A stretch of 64,000 bases of DNA from DATBAT01 sp963824805 (GTDB lineage: Bacteria > Acidobacteriota > Terriglobia > Terriglobales > Acidobacteriaceae): positions 12,791 to 76,790 of the forward strand of contig CAWGQZ010000067.1 of NCBI GenBank assembly GCA_963824805.1, read 5' to 3'. The notes under the pieces were generated by a model that had not been told where the DNA came from, made no database searches, and saw nothing but the letters and a program-made list of their open reading frames with translations. Position numbers and translations under genes: made by a program. Numbering within the stretch: position 1 is the first letter of the stretch; each line of letters begins with the position of its first letter. Below are positions 28,980 to 36,925 of the stretch, piece after piece.

Positions 28980-30104
28980 TCAACCCTTAAACACCATGGC
29001 CGGATCAAGCCGCGTAACCTTGTTGATGGAAACCAATGCCGCACTCGTGCACATTAGGAGCGTAAGGAAGAACATCCCTACCGCCATTGGCCAGGGCATC
29101 AGGATCGCGGCCCCGCCCTCCTGGCTGGCCCGCACTACGAATCCGCTGACGATCATCCCCAACCCATACCCGATCACCGCACTGATCGCCGCTTGCGTGA
29201 GAATGACTTTGTACACATAACTGTTGGGCGCGCCCATCGCCTTCAACGTTCCGAATTCCTTCAGGTGATCGACGGTCGTTGCATAAATTGTCTGCGCCAC
29301 CACCACAAAGCCAACCACTAACCCAAGAATTGCCGCCAGCAGCACCGCCACTCCCGCGCCGGTGGTGAACATCCAATAGATTTGCGTCATGCGGCTGAAT
29401 TCACGGCTGGTAAATACTTCGACGTCCGTCAGGCGTCCCAATAGTCCGCGGCGCACCGTGTCTAGATCCGCGCCCGGCGCCAGCTTTACCAGGATGAAGA
29501 TCGTCTGGTCATCGGCAAGGCCGCTATACTCTTGCGCCCGCTTGAACGTGGTAAAGACGTAGGGGGAAGTCGTAAACGACCGGATGCCATGAGTGAATCC
29601 GACCACTCGCGCCCGCTTGCCGTTCATCTCGAACGTTTCGCCCACGGCCGTCACCTGCAACTTCGGTTTATAAATGTCGTCAAGAATGATGGCATCAGGC
29701 CGCTTCAGATCTTCCGCCCGACCCTGCACCAGGTTCCACGGCCGTCCCAATTGCGAGTCCGGATTGATCCCCACGATCTGGACCGATTCATTCCGTCCGT
29801 CGGGCCGCTTCCACTGTGTCCAATGGGTAATAAATTTCTGAGCTTCGGCCACTCCCGGCACCGCGCGGGCCTGGTAAAGCTTGCGCTCGCTGAAAGGCAC
29901 CCCCAGCTCGACATAGGGAACGTGCTTCGAGGTGATCCACAAGTCCGCGCCTGAATTGTCGACCAGCGCCGAGGTAGTTTCCGTGAAGCCGACGAAGAGT
30001 CCAAGCTCAACCACGATGAGCACCACGGCAAAGACAATGCCTGTCACCGTAACCGCCAGCCGCACCTTGTCGTGGAATAGATTCCTGCGCGCCAGAGGAG
30101 GCAT
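28980..30104 (-). CDS. ABC transporter permease (FtsX-like, DevC type)
   Basis: The 374-residue protein has one N-terminal transmembrane helix (VRLAVTVTGIVFAVVLIVVE), a large periplasmic domain (~residues 45-245) with DNSGADLWITSKHVPYVELG, and three C-terminal helices (GVAVLLAAILGLVVGFVVV, ILTQAAISAVIGYGLGMIV, PWPMAVGMFFLTLLMCTSA). The motif HLKEFGTLKAMGAPNSYVY is typical of FtsX-type permeases. It starts 1 bp after the TetR gene stop. The substrate is unknown; relatives export glycolipids or other compounds. Confidence 0.93.
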   Translation of the reverse strand: MPPLARRNLFHDKVRLAVTVTGIVFAVVLIVVELGLFVGFTETTSALVDNSGADLWITSKHVPYVELGVPFSERKLYQARAVPGVAEAQKFITHWTQWKRPDGRNESVQIVGINPDSQLGRPWNLVQGRAEDLKRPDAIILDDIYKPKLQVTAVGETFEMNGKRARVVGFTHGIRSFTTSPYVFTTFKRAQEYSGLADDQTIFILVKLAPGADLDTVRRGLLGRLTDVEVFTSREFSRMTQIYWMFTTGAGVAVLLAAILGLVVGFVVVAQTIYATTVDHLKEFGTLKAMGAPNSYVYKVILTQAAISAVIGYGLGMIVSGFVVRASQEGGAAILMPWPMAVGMFFLTLLMCTSAALVSINKVTRLDPAMVFKG

Positions 30105-30105
30105 G

Positions 30106-30741
30106 TCAGTTCCCCTCCTTCGTCATTCCGCGGAGCACGGCGTCGAGCATCAATTCGACCCGTTCCTGCATAGGACGCCAATCGACCCACTCGTCATTGC
30201 ATTTCGCGATTTGCAGCGAAATCACTCCATGCACTCCAGCCCACAACGTCTGTGCAATCAGATCAGGATCGCGAATGTCATCACGAAATCGTCTTTCGGC
30301 CAATGCTTGGTTCACGGTCAACATCAGCAACGCGTAGGCGTCGACCTCGGGATTGCCCTTGATCTCATGGTCCGACTCCTCCAACTCCCCGCTGGGATGT
30401 GGAGTCATGAACATGAGCCGGTAATGATTAGGATGGCGAATGCCAAACTCGATGTACGATCGCCCGATTTGCTTGATCCGCTCCAGCGGATCAAGAGGCA
30501 TCGGCACCTTTTGAAACTCCGCCGCAAGGCGTGCAAAGTCCTCGTTGCAAAGCTCGTGAAAAAGGTCCTTCTTGTCGGCGAAATGGACATAAATCGCCGT
30601 CGGCGAGTACTCAATCTTCTCGGCCACTTGCCGCATGGAGACGCCCTCGTACCCATGCAGCCCAAACAACTCCCGCGCCGCATCCAGGATCTTGTCTCGC
30701 GTCTCCGACTTCTCTCGTTCTCTGCGTTCTTTGACACCCAT
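30106..30741 (-). CDS. TetR/AcrR-family repressor of the exporter operon
   Basis: The 211-residue protein has an N-terminal TetR helix-turn-helix (TRDKILDAARELFGLHGYEG, then SMRQVAEKIEYSPTAIYVHF) and a TetR C-terminal ligand domain (RPSGE-like HPSGELEESDHE, LIAQTLWAGVHGVISLQIA). It is the first gene of the exporter operon. Two tandem palindromes lie 16-43 bp upstream of its start, which suggests that it represses itself and the transporter until a ligand binds. Confidence 0.94.
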   Translation of the reverse strand: MGVKERREREKSETRDKILDAARELFGLHGYEGVSMRQVAEKIEYSPTAIYVHFADKKDLFHELCNEDFARLAAEFQKVPMPLDPLERIKQIGRSYIEFGIRHPNHYRLMFMTPHPSGELEESDHEIKGNPEVDAYALLMLTVNQALAERRFRDDIRDPDLIAQTLWAGVHGVISLQIAKCNDEWVDWRPMQERVELMLDAVLRGMTKEGN

Positions 30742-30757
30742 AACGTTGGTCCATAAC

Positions 30758-30784
30758 TTAACAGTGTTAACTTAACATCGTTAA
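30758..30784. promoter_or_regulatory. Two tandem TetR-type operators
   Basis: TTAAC-AGT-GTTAA (30758-30770) and TTAAC-ATC-GTTAA (30772-30784) are identical in both arms, separated by one C, with a centre-to-centre distance of 14 bp. They lie directly upstream of the TetR start (30741, minus strand), where the promoter must be. Confidence 0.75.
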
Positions 30785-31736
30785 CTTAAAATACGCTGGT
30801 CGTTTCTGTCAAGCGAAATTTCCAAAGTGGGAAGTTTAAGCCGCAGGAAATGCAATGTAAGTTACGTGGATGTGTACCTTAGAGCCTAATAAAATCCTCA
30901 TCCTGAGCAAGGCATGGAGTGAACAAAAACCCAACCCGAATTTCCTGCCGAGTCCGGAATCTTTTTCACTGCTGGCGCAACCGAACTCTTCAATCTTCTT
31001 TCAACATTCATTTCCAGGCCGGCCAGGTGGCGAGCAAGCTCTTAACGTCGCCGGCGGCAGTCGCGACATCCGCCAAGGCCGAGGCGGCGGTCGAAACAAA
31101 GTCGCGCAGATGGAGCAGGGCGGTATTGCGGGTGTCTGGAGCCCAAAACTCCTTGCGCTTCACGCTCCGCTCGAATTCCTTTTCCCAAGCGGCCGCCACT
31201 CCTGGAGGAACCTGGGACATGTCCTGCCACAGGGAGTGACCGCCACCGGCGTTTCATAGGTCATCCACTGTGTCAAAAGAATAGAGTACTGGCCTCGAAT
31301 GCATCCTTGACGGCATGGAGTCGTGTCCTCGAGACGAGATCACTTGGACACAAGCGACCGGTATCGTCCTGCGCTTTTGATCCACTTCGAGTGCCCGCTC
31401 AACCACCGCAAACCACGTAGGAACAAGGCTCCTACCTGTTTAACGAAAACAACACAAGCAAGCCCGCAAAGCGCGGAGTGCTCCCAACGAATCGCGTCAT
31501 TGTCATTCCGGGGAAGACGAAATCGGTTTCTCCTTTCCCATTTTCTCCTCGTGCCACCGAGATGTCCGAGAGCTTACAAAGCGAGGCAACACTTCTTTTG
31601 GCAAAAGTTGCGTCAAGAGGCCTTTTTACGCAGGTATTTCTTTCTTCGACTTCGAGCAGCAAATCGCGGAGTGATGGGCATCCGAATTTAGAGAGATGGG
31701 TTCTGGTTAGTGAAGGCAATGCATCGAGGAGAATGA
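30785..31736. other. Gene-poor stretch
   Basis: About 950 bp between the exporter operon and the barrel protein. Apart from the small minus-strand frame at 31008-31220, the open frames here lack ribosome sites, codon bias or protein-like composition. A sequence resembling the TGTCATCCCGAG repeat (TGTCATTCCGGGGAAGACGA) occurs at ~31499-31518. Confidence 0.4.
31008..31220 (-). CDS. Small hypothetical protein or gene remnant
   Basis: The 70-residue frame has a coding-like third-position G/C bias and a coherent helical sequence (PPGVAAAWEKEFERSVKRKE, then LLHLRDFVSTAASALADVAT). An in-frame stop lies a short way upstream, so it is either a very small gene or the 3' end of a decayed one. ATG 31220 has only a weak AGG upstream. 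No family is recognised. Confidence 0.35.
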   Translation of the reverse strand: MSQVPPGVAAAWEKEFERSVKRKEFWAPDTRNTALLHLRDFVSTAASALADVATAAGDVKSLLATWPAWK

Positions 31737-32369
31737 ATGCGCAAAGATTTATTTTTTGTTTTTCTGATTTTGTTTTCCCCCCTGAGTCTTATGGCCCAAT
31801 ATCCTGGAGCCCGACCATCCTTCGGCGAAGAAGCAACCCGGGCTTCATTTTTCGGCGGCTATTCCTACGGCAGAAATGCCGGCAACGGGTTCAGCGGATG
31901 GGAAGGACAGGGCACATTCAATTTCACTCGCAATCTCGGCATCACCGCCGACGTAAATAGCGCCAGCATGTCGCCCTTCGGCTTTTCAGCTCTCGGATTC
32001 TCGGCCGGCACCAACCAGCGTCTCACCAGCTATCTGGTCGGTCCCACAGTCACTGCGAATCTCGGCAGAAACGCCGTCTTTGGGCACGCTCTATTTGGCA
32101 TAGCCCGTTCCAGCCTGGGTGCAGGCTTCTCTGTTCCGATCATTGGCGGGATCTCAACCGGTGTAACCAGCGGGACTGGATTCGCTATGGAGTTTGGTGG
32201 CGGAGTCGATATCGGAATAACGCGGCATCTGGCGTTCCGGGCGGTGCAGATCGACTACCTTCGCACCCAACTCAACACACTGGATGCTCTCTCCAGCGGC
32301 CTTTCCACCAGCCTGGACAATCGCCAGAACACTATGCGCTACTCCACCGGCATCGTGCTGAGGTTTTGA
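31737..32369 (+). CDS. Outer-membrane beta-barrel protein (OmpW/OprF-like fold)
   Basis: The 210-residue product has GAGGAG upstream of ATG 31737 and a signal peptide (MRKDLFFVFLILFSPLSLMA|QY). The mature sequence alternates hydrophobic residues in strands typical of an 8-stranded barrel (ASFFGGYSYGRNAGNGFSGW, FAMEFGGGVDIGITRHLAFR) and ends in MRYSTGIVLRF, with the C-terminal aromatic residue used for outer-membrane assembly. Small barrels of this type are numerous in acidobacteria; the ligand is unknown. Confidence 0.82.
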   Translation: MRKDLFFVFLILFSPLSLMAQYPGARPSFGEEATRASFFGGYSYGRNAGNGFSGWEGQGTFNFTRNLGITADVNSASMSPFGFSALGFSAGTNQRLTSYLVGPTVTANLGRNAVFGHALFGIARSSLGAGFSVPIIGGISTGVTSGTGFAMEFGGGVDIGITRHLAFRAVQIDYLRTQLNTLDALSSGLSTSLDNRQNTMRYSTGIVLRF

Positions 32370-32467
32370 AGTTTCCGGGGCAGCGCGAGACTACCTCTCA
32401 CCCGCCCTAATCAAAAGAATTCCTGTCATTCCAACGAAGCAGGAAACTACTCTCCCCATCCCAGCTC

Positions 32468-32495
32468 TGTCATCCCGAGCGAAACCGAGAGACCT
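32468..32495 (+). repeat. TGTCATCCCGAG dispersed repeat, copy A
   Basis: It begins TGTCATCCCGAGCGAAACCG and ends GAGAGACCT. It matches the copies at 34419 (plus) and 50601 (minus) at nearly every position. It lies in the gap after the barrel gene. Confidence 0.75.
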
Positions 32496-32574
32496 CGTGT
32501 TCCAAAGAACCACGCCGCCCAAACCAATCCGGGAAGGGGCCGGGGATCATAGATAAGAAATGCATGGCTTCACT

Positions 32575-32808
32575 CTAGCGGGGGGAAGCGCTAGACAATC
32601 CTTCATTGCGAGCCAGCCGAGTTTGGCTTTTACGTCCCTCTCTTCCGCGGGTGAGTTCCGACTGCACCAGGTCGGCCAATGGATTCGCAGTGAATTGATT
32701 GCCTTCGATATTGGCAGCCAATTTTCCGCGCCGGTCAATAATCGAGGTAGGCAACGAATGGTTCATCAGGCCTTCATCTGGCAGGTCGACTCCAACCAGG
32801 CTGCTCAC
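32575..32808 (-). pseudogene. C-terminal remnant of an SCO1/redoxin-like protein
   Basis: The frame starts abruptly and reads GLMNHSLPTSIIDRRGKLAA, then NIEGNQFTANPLADLV. This resembles the end of SCO1/TlpA-type thioredoxin-fold proteins (the His ligand region followed by the cis-Pro-like strand and final helix). The Cys-containing N-terminal half is missing. It abuts a kinase-like fragment, so two unrelated gene ends have been joined. Confidence 0.4.
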
Positions 32809-33133
32809 TGTTGGATTGTCGGGGACCGGTGCACTTCGCCTTCGTCTATTGGCGCAAACACCCTATCCATTCTCTTGGCCCCGCATTCTCGAAGGATGTC
32901 TTGAAGGCGTTTGTCAGCATTTCCAAAGCAAGGGCGAAGTCGTCCGCTTTGTCTGCTCGGGATAAATCGAGCGCCTTAAGGAAACCCTTCTGGCCATTGC
33001 GCTCGCCGTGGTAACAGACGGAATACTTCGTTCCTGTAGAGCCATCGGTTCGGTGATGGCGGGCCGTTACCCTCCACCCACCTGAGAGAGTCTGACCTTC
33101 CAGGTTAAAAGCTGCAGCGCGCTCGTTAGACAT
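32805..33133 (-). pseudogene. N-terminal remnant of a protein-kinase-like gene
   Basis: ATG 33133 begins MSNERAAAFNLEGQTLSGGW, followed by a glycine-rich loop region and GERNGQKGFLKALDLSRADK with a candidate ATP-binding lysine. The frame then shifts near 32900 and continues as QDILRECGAKRMDRVFAPID before a stop at 32807. The rest of the kinase is missing. The pattern resembles kinase-like proteins I associate with stand-alone or defence-type bacterial kinases, but the piece is too short to be sure. Confidence 0.4.
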
Positions 33134-33282
33134 GGGAGCAAAAGCTTATGACTACCATATGTTCTGATTTTAGGAAATCTCGCGAGATCGCCGCCGCCCT
33201 TGACCATCGGGCGGCTGGGGTTCGGAACGACTTAAAAATGGTCATCCAAAATTGCTGACTTCTGAAACTACTCGTCCAATCC

Positions 33283-34320
33283 CTACTTCCCCCGAATCAT
33301 CTCCACCACCCGCTCATAATCATCCACCGTCGAATACTCGATCACAATCTTGCCCTTTCCCTTGCGATCGCGGATCTTCACCTTCACCCCCAGAATCCGC
33401 TGCAACTCGTTCTGCGCCGCCCTTACATTTGGATCGACCCAGCGCGCCGTCCCCGGCTGCTTCTCCCGCGGATGCTCAAACTGCTTGATCGTGATCTCTT
33501 CGATCATCTCTTCCAGGCCGGCCAGTGACATCTTCTTGCTCAGCGCTTCGTCGGCAACGCGCGCAATCTCTTTATTGTCTTCCAGGCGCAACAGCGCCCG
33601 CGCCTCGCTGAATCCCAGCACCCCGTCCAGCAGATACTGCATTACCGATCCCGGCAGCCGCAGCAGCCGCATGTAATTCGATACCGACTCGCGCGACATC
33701 CCCACCCGGTGCCCGATCTGCTCCTGCGTCAGCCCAAATTCCTTGCTCAACTGCGAAAACGCCGTCGCCTGCTCCATGCAGTTCAGGTCCTCCCGCTGCA
33801 GGTTTTCGACGATGGTCATCTCTGCCGCCTGCTGCTCGGAAACCCGCCGCACAATCGCCGGGATTGTCGTCTTCCCCGCCAGCTTCGAAGCCCGGCACCG
33901 CCGCTCGCCCAGCACCAGCACATACCGCCCTGCCGTGCCGGGACGCACCACAATCGGCTGGACCACTCCGTTCACGTTGATCGAGTCCGCCAGGTCCCCC
34001 AGCATCTCCTGATCAAAGTGCCGCCGCGTCTGATAAGGATTGTCATCAATCAAATCCAGCGCGAGCGTCATCACCGCATCGCCGGAAGCAGACCGCGCGG
34101 CAGCCGCCTGAATCTCAGGCACAACCCCAGGCGTGGGTGAAGCCCCCACCGCTAACCGTGGCCCGGAAGGCAGAAGCGAATCAAGCCCCCGCCCCAAAGC
34201 CTTGGCTTTGATCGCCGGATGGGCTGCAATGACCTTGTCGCCGCTCGGTTTATCCGCCACGTTGTCGGCAGGTTTTTCTGCCGCGCTCGGCGCCACAACT
34301 TTCTCCGCTAGGTTAGTCAT
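33283..34320 (-). CDS. parB: Chromosome partitioning protein ParB
   Basis: The 345-residue protein contains the N-terminal CTPase/ParB domain (LDLIDDNPYQTRRHFDQEML, then the nucleotide-binding GERRCRAS motif), the helix-turn-helix that reads parS (GLTQEQIGHRVGMSRESVSN) and a C-terminal dimerisation domain (IVIEYSTVDDYERVVEMIRG). It loads on parS and slides as a CTP-dependent clamp. A proline/alanine-rich N-terminal extension of ~40 residues precedes GRGLDSLLP, the ParA-stimulating type motif. It lies 182 bp downstream of parA; that gap contains a dispersed repeat. Confidence 0.97.
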   Translation of the reverse strand: MTNLAEKVVAPSAAEKPADNVADKPSGDKVIAAHPAIKAKALGRGLDSLLPSGPRLAVGASPTPGVVPEIQAAAARSASGDAVMTLALDLIDDNPYQTRRHFDQEMLGDLADSINVNGVVQPIVVRPGTAGRYVLVLGERRCRASKLAGKTTIPAIVRRVSEQQAAEMTIVENLQREDLNCMEQATAFSQLSKEFGLTQEQIGHRVGMSRESVSNYMRLLRLPGSVMQYLLDGVLGFSEARALLRLEDNKEIARVADEALSKKMSLAGLEEMIEEITIKQFEHPREKQPGTARWVDPNVRAAQNELQRILGVKVKIRDRKGKGKIVIEYSTVDDYERVVEMIRGK

Positions 34321-34418
34321 AAGCTCTTTCCAAAATAGATATCGATCAATCTAAGTCGCGTACTCTTGTAATCCCTGCTCTCCCGGGTAACGCCTTTGCG
34401 TCGCGGACGGCACCGGGT

Positions 34419-34446
34419 TGTCATCCCGAGCGAAGCCGAGGGACCT
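34419..34446 (+). repeat. TGTCATCCCGAG dispersed repeat, copy B
   Basis: It begins TGTCATCCCGAGCGAAGCCG and ends AGGGACCT, in the parA-parB gap. It interrupts an operon that is usually tightly packed. Confidence 0.75.
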
Positions 34447-34502
34447 GGCGGTCCGGGAGGTTGCACATATATCGACGAGAATGAATATAGATGCAAATCG
34501 AT

Positions 34503-35381
34503 CTAAGCGGACTTATCCAGCTCCTCCGCTGGCTTCTCCTCTTCCTGCCCAACCATCGCAGTCGTTCCGGGCTCCTCTGCCACCGCAACCTCCGTAGGCG
34601 CGGCTTCTTCAGCCACCGGCAAGCTCCGCGCAATAATCTCCTTAGCCAACCGTATATAGCTCTCCGCCCCCTTGGACCGGATGTCATAAACCAGCGCCGG
34701 CTTGCCATGACTGGGCGCCTCCGCCAACCGAATGTTCCGCGGGATGGTCGTGGTACAAAGCTTGGGCCCAAAGAAGCGCTTCAGTTCTGCCGTCACCTGC
34801 TGCGCCAGGTTGGTGCGCTCGTCAAACATGGTCAGCACGACGCCCTCGATCTCCAACGAAGGGTTTAGCCCGGAACGTATCCGCTCCACAGTGTCGAGCA
34901 GCTCCGAGATGCCTTCCAGCGCAAAGTACTCCGCCTGCATGGGGATCAGAACCGTATCGGCAGCCACCAACGCATTAAGCGTCAGCAAATCGAGAGCTGG
35001 CGGGCAGTCGAGCACGATGAATTGAAAACGTTCGCGCAAAGTGTTTATAGCTTCACGTAAACGAAATTCGCGGCCCTCCGCCTCGACCAGTTCGATGTTG
35101 GCCCCAATGAGGTTCTTGTGCGCAGGCACAATCCACAGCTGGTCGACGCCCGTAGGCTGCACCGCATCGTCTGGATTCGCAGCCGCCATCAGTAGGTGGT
35201 AGGTGTTGATACGGTCGGGATCTTTGGCAAGGCCCAGGCCGCTGGTGGCATTCGATTGCGGATCGCAATCTATAAGTAAGGTGTTGACTTCGGCCGCTGC
35301 TAACGATGCGGCTAAATTAATGGCAGTCGTAGTCTTCCCCACGCCGCCCTTCTGATTGGCAACAGCGATTACACGTCCCAT
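34503..35381 (-). CDS. parA: Chromosome partitioning ATPase ParA (Soj)
   Basis: The 292-residue protein begins MGRVIAVANQKGGVGKTTTA with the deviant Walker A box (KGGVGKTT), followed by LLIDCDPQSNATSGLG (Walker A') and FIVLDCPPALDLLTLNALVA. The C-terminal ~35 residues are an extra Glu/Ala-rich tail (PVAEEAAPTEVAVAEEPG) beyond the usual ~255. With ParB and the parS cluster just upstream it forms the chromosome segregation system. Confidence 0.96.
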   Translation of the reverse strand: MGRVIAVANQKGGVGKTTTAINLAASLAAAEVNTLLIDCDPQSNATSGLGLAKDPDRINTYHLLMAAANPDDAVQPTGVDQLWIVPAHKNLIGANIELVEAEGREFRLREAINTLRERFQFIVLDCPPALDLLTLNALVAADTVLIPMQAEYFALEGISELLDTVERIRSGLNPSLEIEGVVLTMFDERTNLAQQVTAELKRFFGPKLCTTTIPRNIRLAEAPSHGKPALVYDIRSKGAESYIRLAKEIIARSLPVAEEAAPTEVAVAEEPGTTAMVGQEEEKPAEELDKSA

Positions 35382-35491
35382 GGATGTCTTGGAGAACCGA
35401 GAGTGTTCGCAGGATACGTCCGCATGTTGTGTGAACGCAATGAAAGATTTGCGCTTTTGTTTTTAATGCCTTGGGCGCGCTTTCCACAGAG

Positions 35492-35507
35492 TGTTCCGCG
35501 CGGAACG
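35492..35507. promoter_or_regulatory. parS-like site 1
   Basis: TGTTCCGCGCGGAACG has a perfect 14-bp palindromic core and differs from the widespread parS TGTTCCACGTGGAACA mainly in the central four bases. It lies ~110 bp upstream of parA. Confidence 0.75.
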
Positions 35508-35525
35508 TTGGCGAACTTGCAGGAC

Positions 35526-35539
35526 GTTCCTGCGGGAAC
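35526..35539. promoter_or_regulatory. parS-like site 2 (degenerate)
   Basis: GTTCCTGCGGGAAC keeps both GTTCC/GGAAC arms but has a non-canonical centre. It is the weakest of the five. Confidence 0.5.
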
Positions 35540-35561
35540 ACAACTTCGATTTTCAGTCCAA

Positions 35562-35577
35562 CGTTCCGCGTGGAACA
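35562..35577. promoter_or_regulatory. parS-like site 3
   Basis: CGTTCCGCGTGGAACA, only two bases from the common parS sequence. It is probably a genuine ParB site. Confidence 0.75.
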
Positions 35578-35688
35578 CTTCCTTATTCCGTAGTCCGATC
35601 CGTCTCTTTTGGCTTCTAAAAGAAGCGGGCGCTGCACGCCTTGTCGCCTACTTCATGCCGGATTGAGGGTTGGGCCTGTCCTACGGAG

Positions 35689-35704
35689 TGTTCCGTACGG
35701 AACA
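35689..35704. promoter_or_regulatory. parS-like site 4
   Basis: TGTTCCGTACGGAACA, the core of an 18-bp perfect palindrome (35688-35705). The central GTAC replaces ACGT. Confidence 0.75.
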
Positions 35705-35780
35705 CTTCTTGAGTTAAAACGGGAGGGAGCTTGGGTTCGCACGAAAGAGAAATCGACTATGTCATGAGCCTGACGAAACC

Positions 35781-35820
35781 ATCTTTACAAAACGTTCCGT
35801 GCGGAACGTTTTGTAAAGAT
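35781..35820. promoter_or_regulatory. parS-like site 5 embedded in a 40-bp palindrome
   Basis: The core CGTTCCGTGCGGAACG (35793-35808) sits inside two 19-bp arms: ATCTTTACAAAACGTTCCG on the left and its exact complement on the right, with TG at the centre. Such long flanks are not needed for ParB binding and may form a cruciform. No T-run follows, so it is a poor terminator candidate. The remaining stretch to 36045 has no gene; it contains several TTATC words but no full DnaA box. Confidence 0.7.
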
Positions 35821-36045
35821 TCGTAAAGAACCCGAAGGCCCAACCTAACCGACCGTGTGGGTGCCAAGGGCCCACTATTATCAGTCAGGTTCCGGGGTTA
35901 TCAGCTTGGTTTCTTCTCTCGGGTTCGAATCGGGTGTTCGCCGTTATCGCCCACATGGCGCCAGTTTTTACCCCGGAGGCCGTGACGGATGATGATTTTC
36001 AGGCTTCAAACCAAGCATACCGATCCACTTATTACTATCCAGGTT

Positions 36046-36741
36046 CTAGTGAGGACGTAGATTCTTGTCGCCCAGGAGAAGAACTCTGGCGCGTGAGCCT
36101 GGGATAGAAATTGGGGGCCTCCAGTCAAAATGGGGGCCCAAAGGGCTTGTCTGTTCCACTTGGGCTGAACCGATGAGGAGGGCCAAGCGGCCTCCGGGAA
36201 CCACTAGATTGGCGGCCACGGCTAAGGACTCGCCAAAGCGTTCTACGGCGCGGAGGGCTACCACCTCCGCGGTGGCAGGGGGGTGGGTCTCAGCTCGAGC
36301 GGAGAAAACATTAACATCGGTCAATGTAAGAGTCCGGACGAGTTCCCGAAGGAAGGTTGCCTTCTTCTGATTCGACTCGATCAGGGTTAGCTGGAGATCA
36401 GGACTCCATATCTTGATTGGGAGACCGGGGAAGCCGGGACCGGAGCCCACGTCGATCAGGCGCGCGGCCCTTCCCGCATGGTCCGTGGTGGGGCGGGCGA
36501 GCGTGCCCGCCCCTCCATCCAGTGCGGCGGGAAACAGGCATTTGGCGGTGAAAAGGGATTCACCGAAGTGGCGGGTCACGATTTCTTCGGGGTCGCGAAT
36601 TGCGGTCAGGTTGATGCGGGCGTTCCAGCGAACAAGAAGATCGATGTACGTCGATATAAGACTTAAGCGCGAATCGTCCAGCGCAAGTTCAAAGGGCTTC
36701 AGCAAGTCGACAATCCGATCCGTGAGCACGAGCACGGTCAT
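36046..36741 (-). CDS. rsmG: 16S rRNA m7G527 methyltransferase RsmG (GidB)
   Basis: The 231-residue protein shows LVRWNARINLTAIRDPEEIV and RHFGESL, the SAM-binding core LIDVGSGPGFPGLPIKIW, ESNQKKATFLRELVRTL, and VALRAVE followed by LVVPGGRLALL. It methylates G527 of 16S rRNA. Between RHFGESLFTAKCLFP and RAARLIDVGSG there is an insertion of about 15 residues (AALDGGAGTLARPTTDHAG) compared with the usual spacing, and it is encoded by one of the dispersed palindromes (36490-36513). The gene keeps the classical synteny rsmG-parA-parB. Confidence 0.95.
   Translation of the reverse strand: MTVLVLTDRIVDLLKPFELALDDSRLSLISTYIDLLVRWNARINLTAIRDPEEIVTRHFGESLFTAKCLFPAALDGGAGTLARPTTDHAGRAARLIDVGSGPGFPGLPIKIWSPDLQLTLIESNQKKATFLRELVRTLTLTDVNVFSARAETHPPATAEVVALRAVERFGESLAVAANLVVPGGRLALLIGSAQVEQTSPLGPHFDWRPPISIPGSRARVLLLGDKNLRPH
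36490..36513. repeat. GC-rich palindromic repeat inside rsmG, copy 5
   Basis: GGGGCGGGC-GAGCGT-GCCCGCCCC, a perfect 9-bp stem, encodes residues 76-84 (GGAGTLARP) of RsmG on the minus strand without breaking the frame. Confidence 0.75.
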
Positions 36742-36844
36742 TGTAGAGGATGAATTGCAGTTGACCGGCTGTGCGCCCAGAACCGATATGAGATCGGCCA
36801 GACAAGATTGGGAACTCAGGCGGCTGTATGCCTATGTTGGCCGA

Positions 36845-36860
36845 CGGACAAGGGCGTCCG
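36845..36860. repeat. GC-rich palindromic repeat, copy 6 (degenerate)
   Basis: CGGAC-AAGGGC-GTCCG, followed by CCCTACA, the same flank as other copies. It lies between rsmG and the divergent secreted-protein gene. Confidence 0.55.
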
Positions 36861-36925
36861 CCCTACACAAATTGGCTATTGGGAGATCGCATCCCCTGTG
36901 GTAGAGTTCCCCGGCTTTGAATCTG

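Noticed and set aside
35781..35820. Reading the 40-bp palindrome as a terminator
   Set aside because: No T-run follows on either strand, and the core matches the other parS-like sites.
35920..35950. tRNA T-arm-like sequence GGGTTCGAATCGGG
   Set aside because: The stem beyond the first base pair does not pair and no acceptor, D or anticodon arms surround it.
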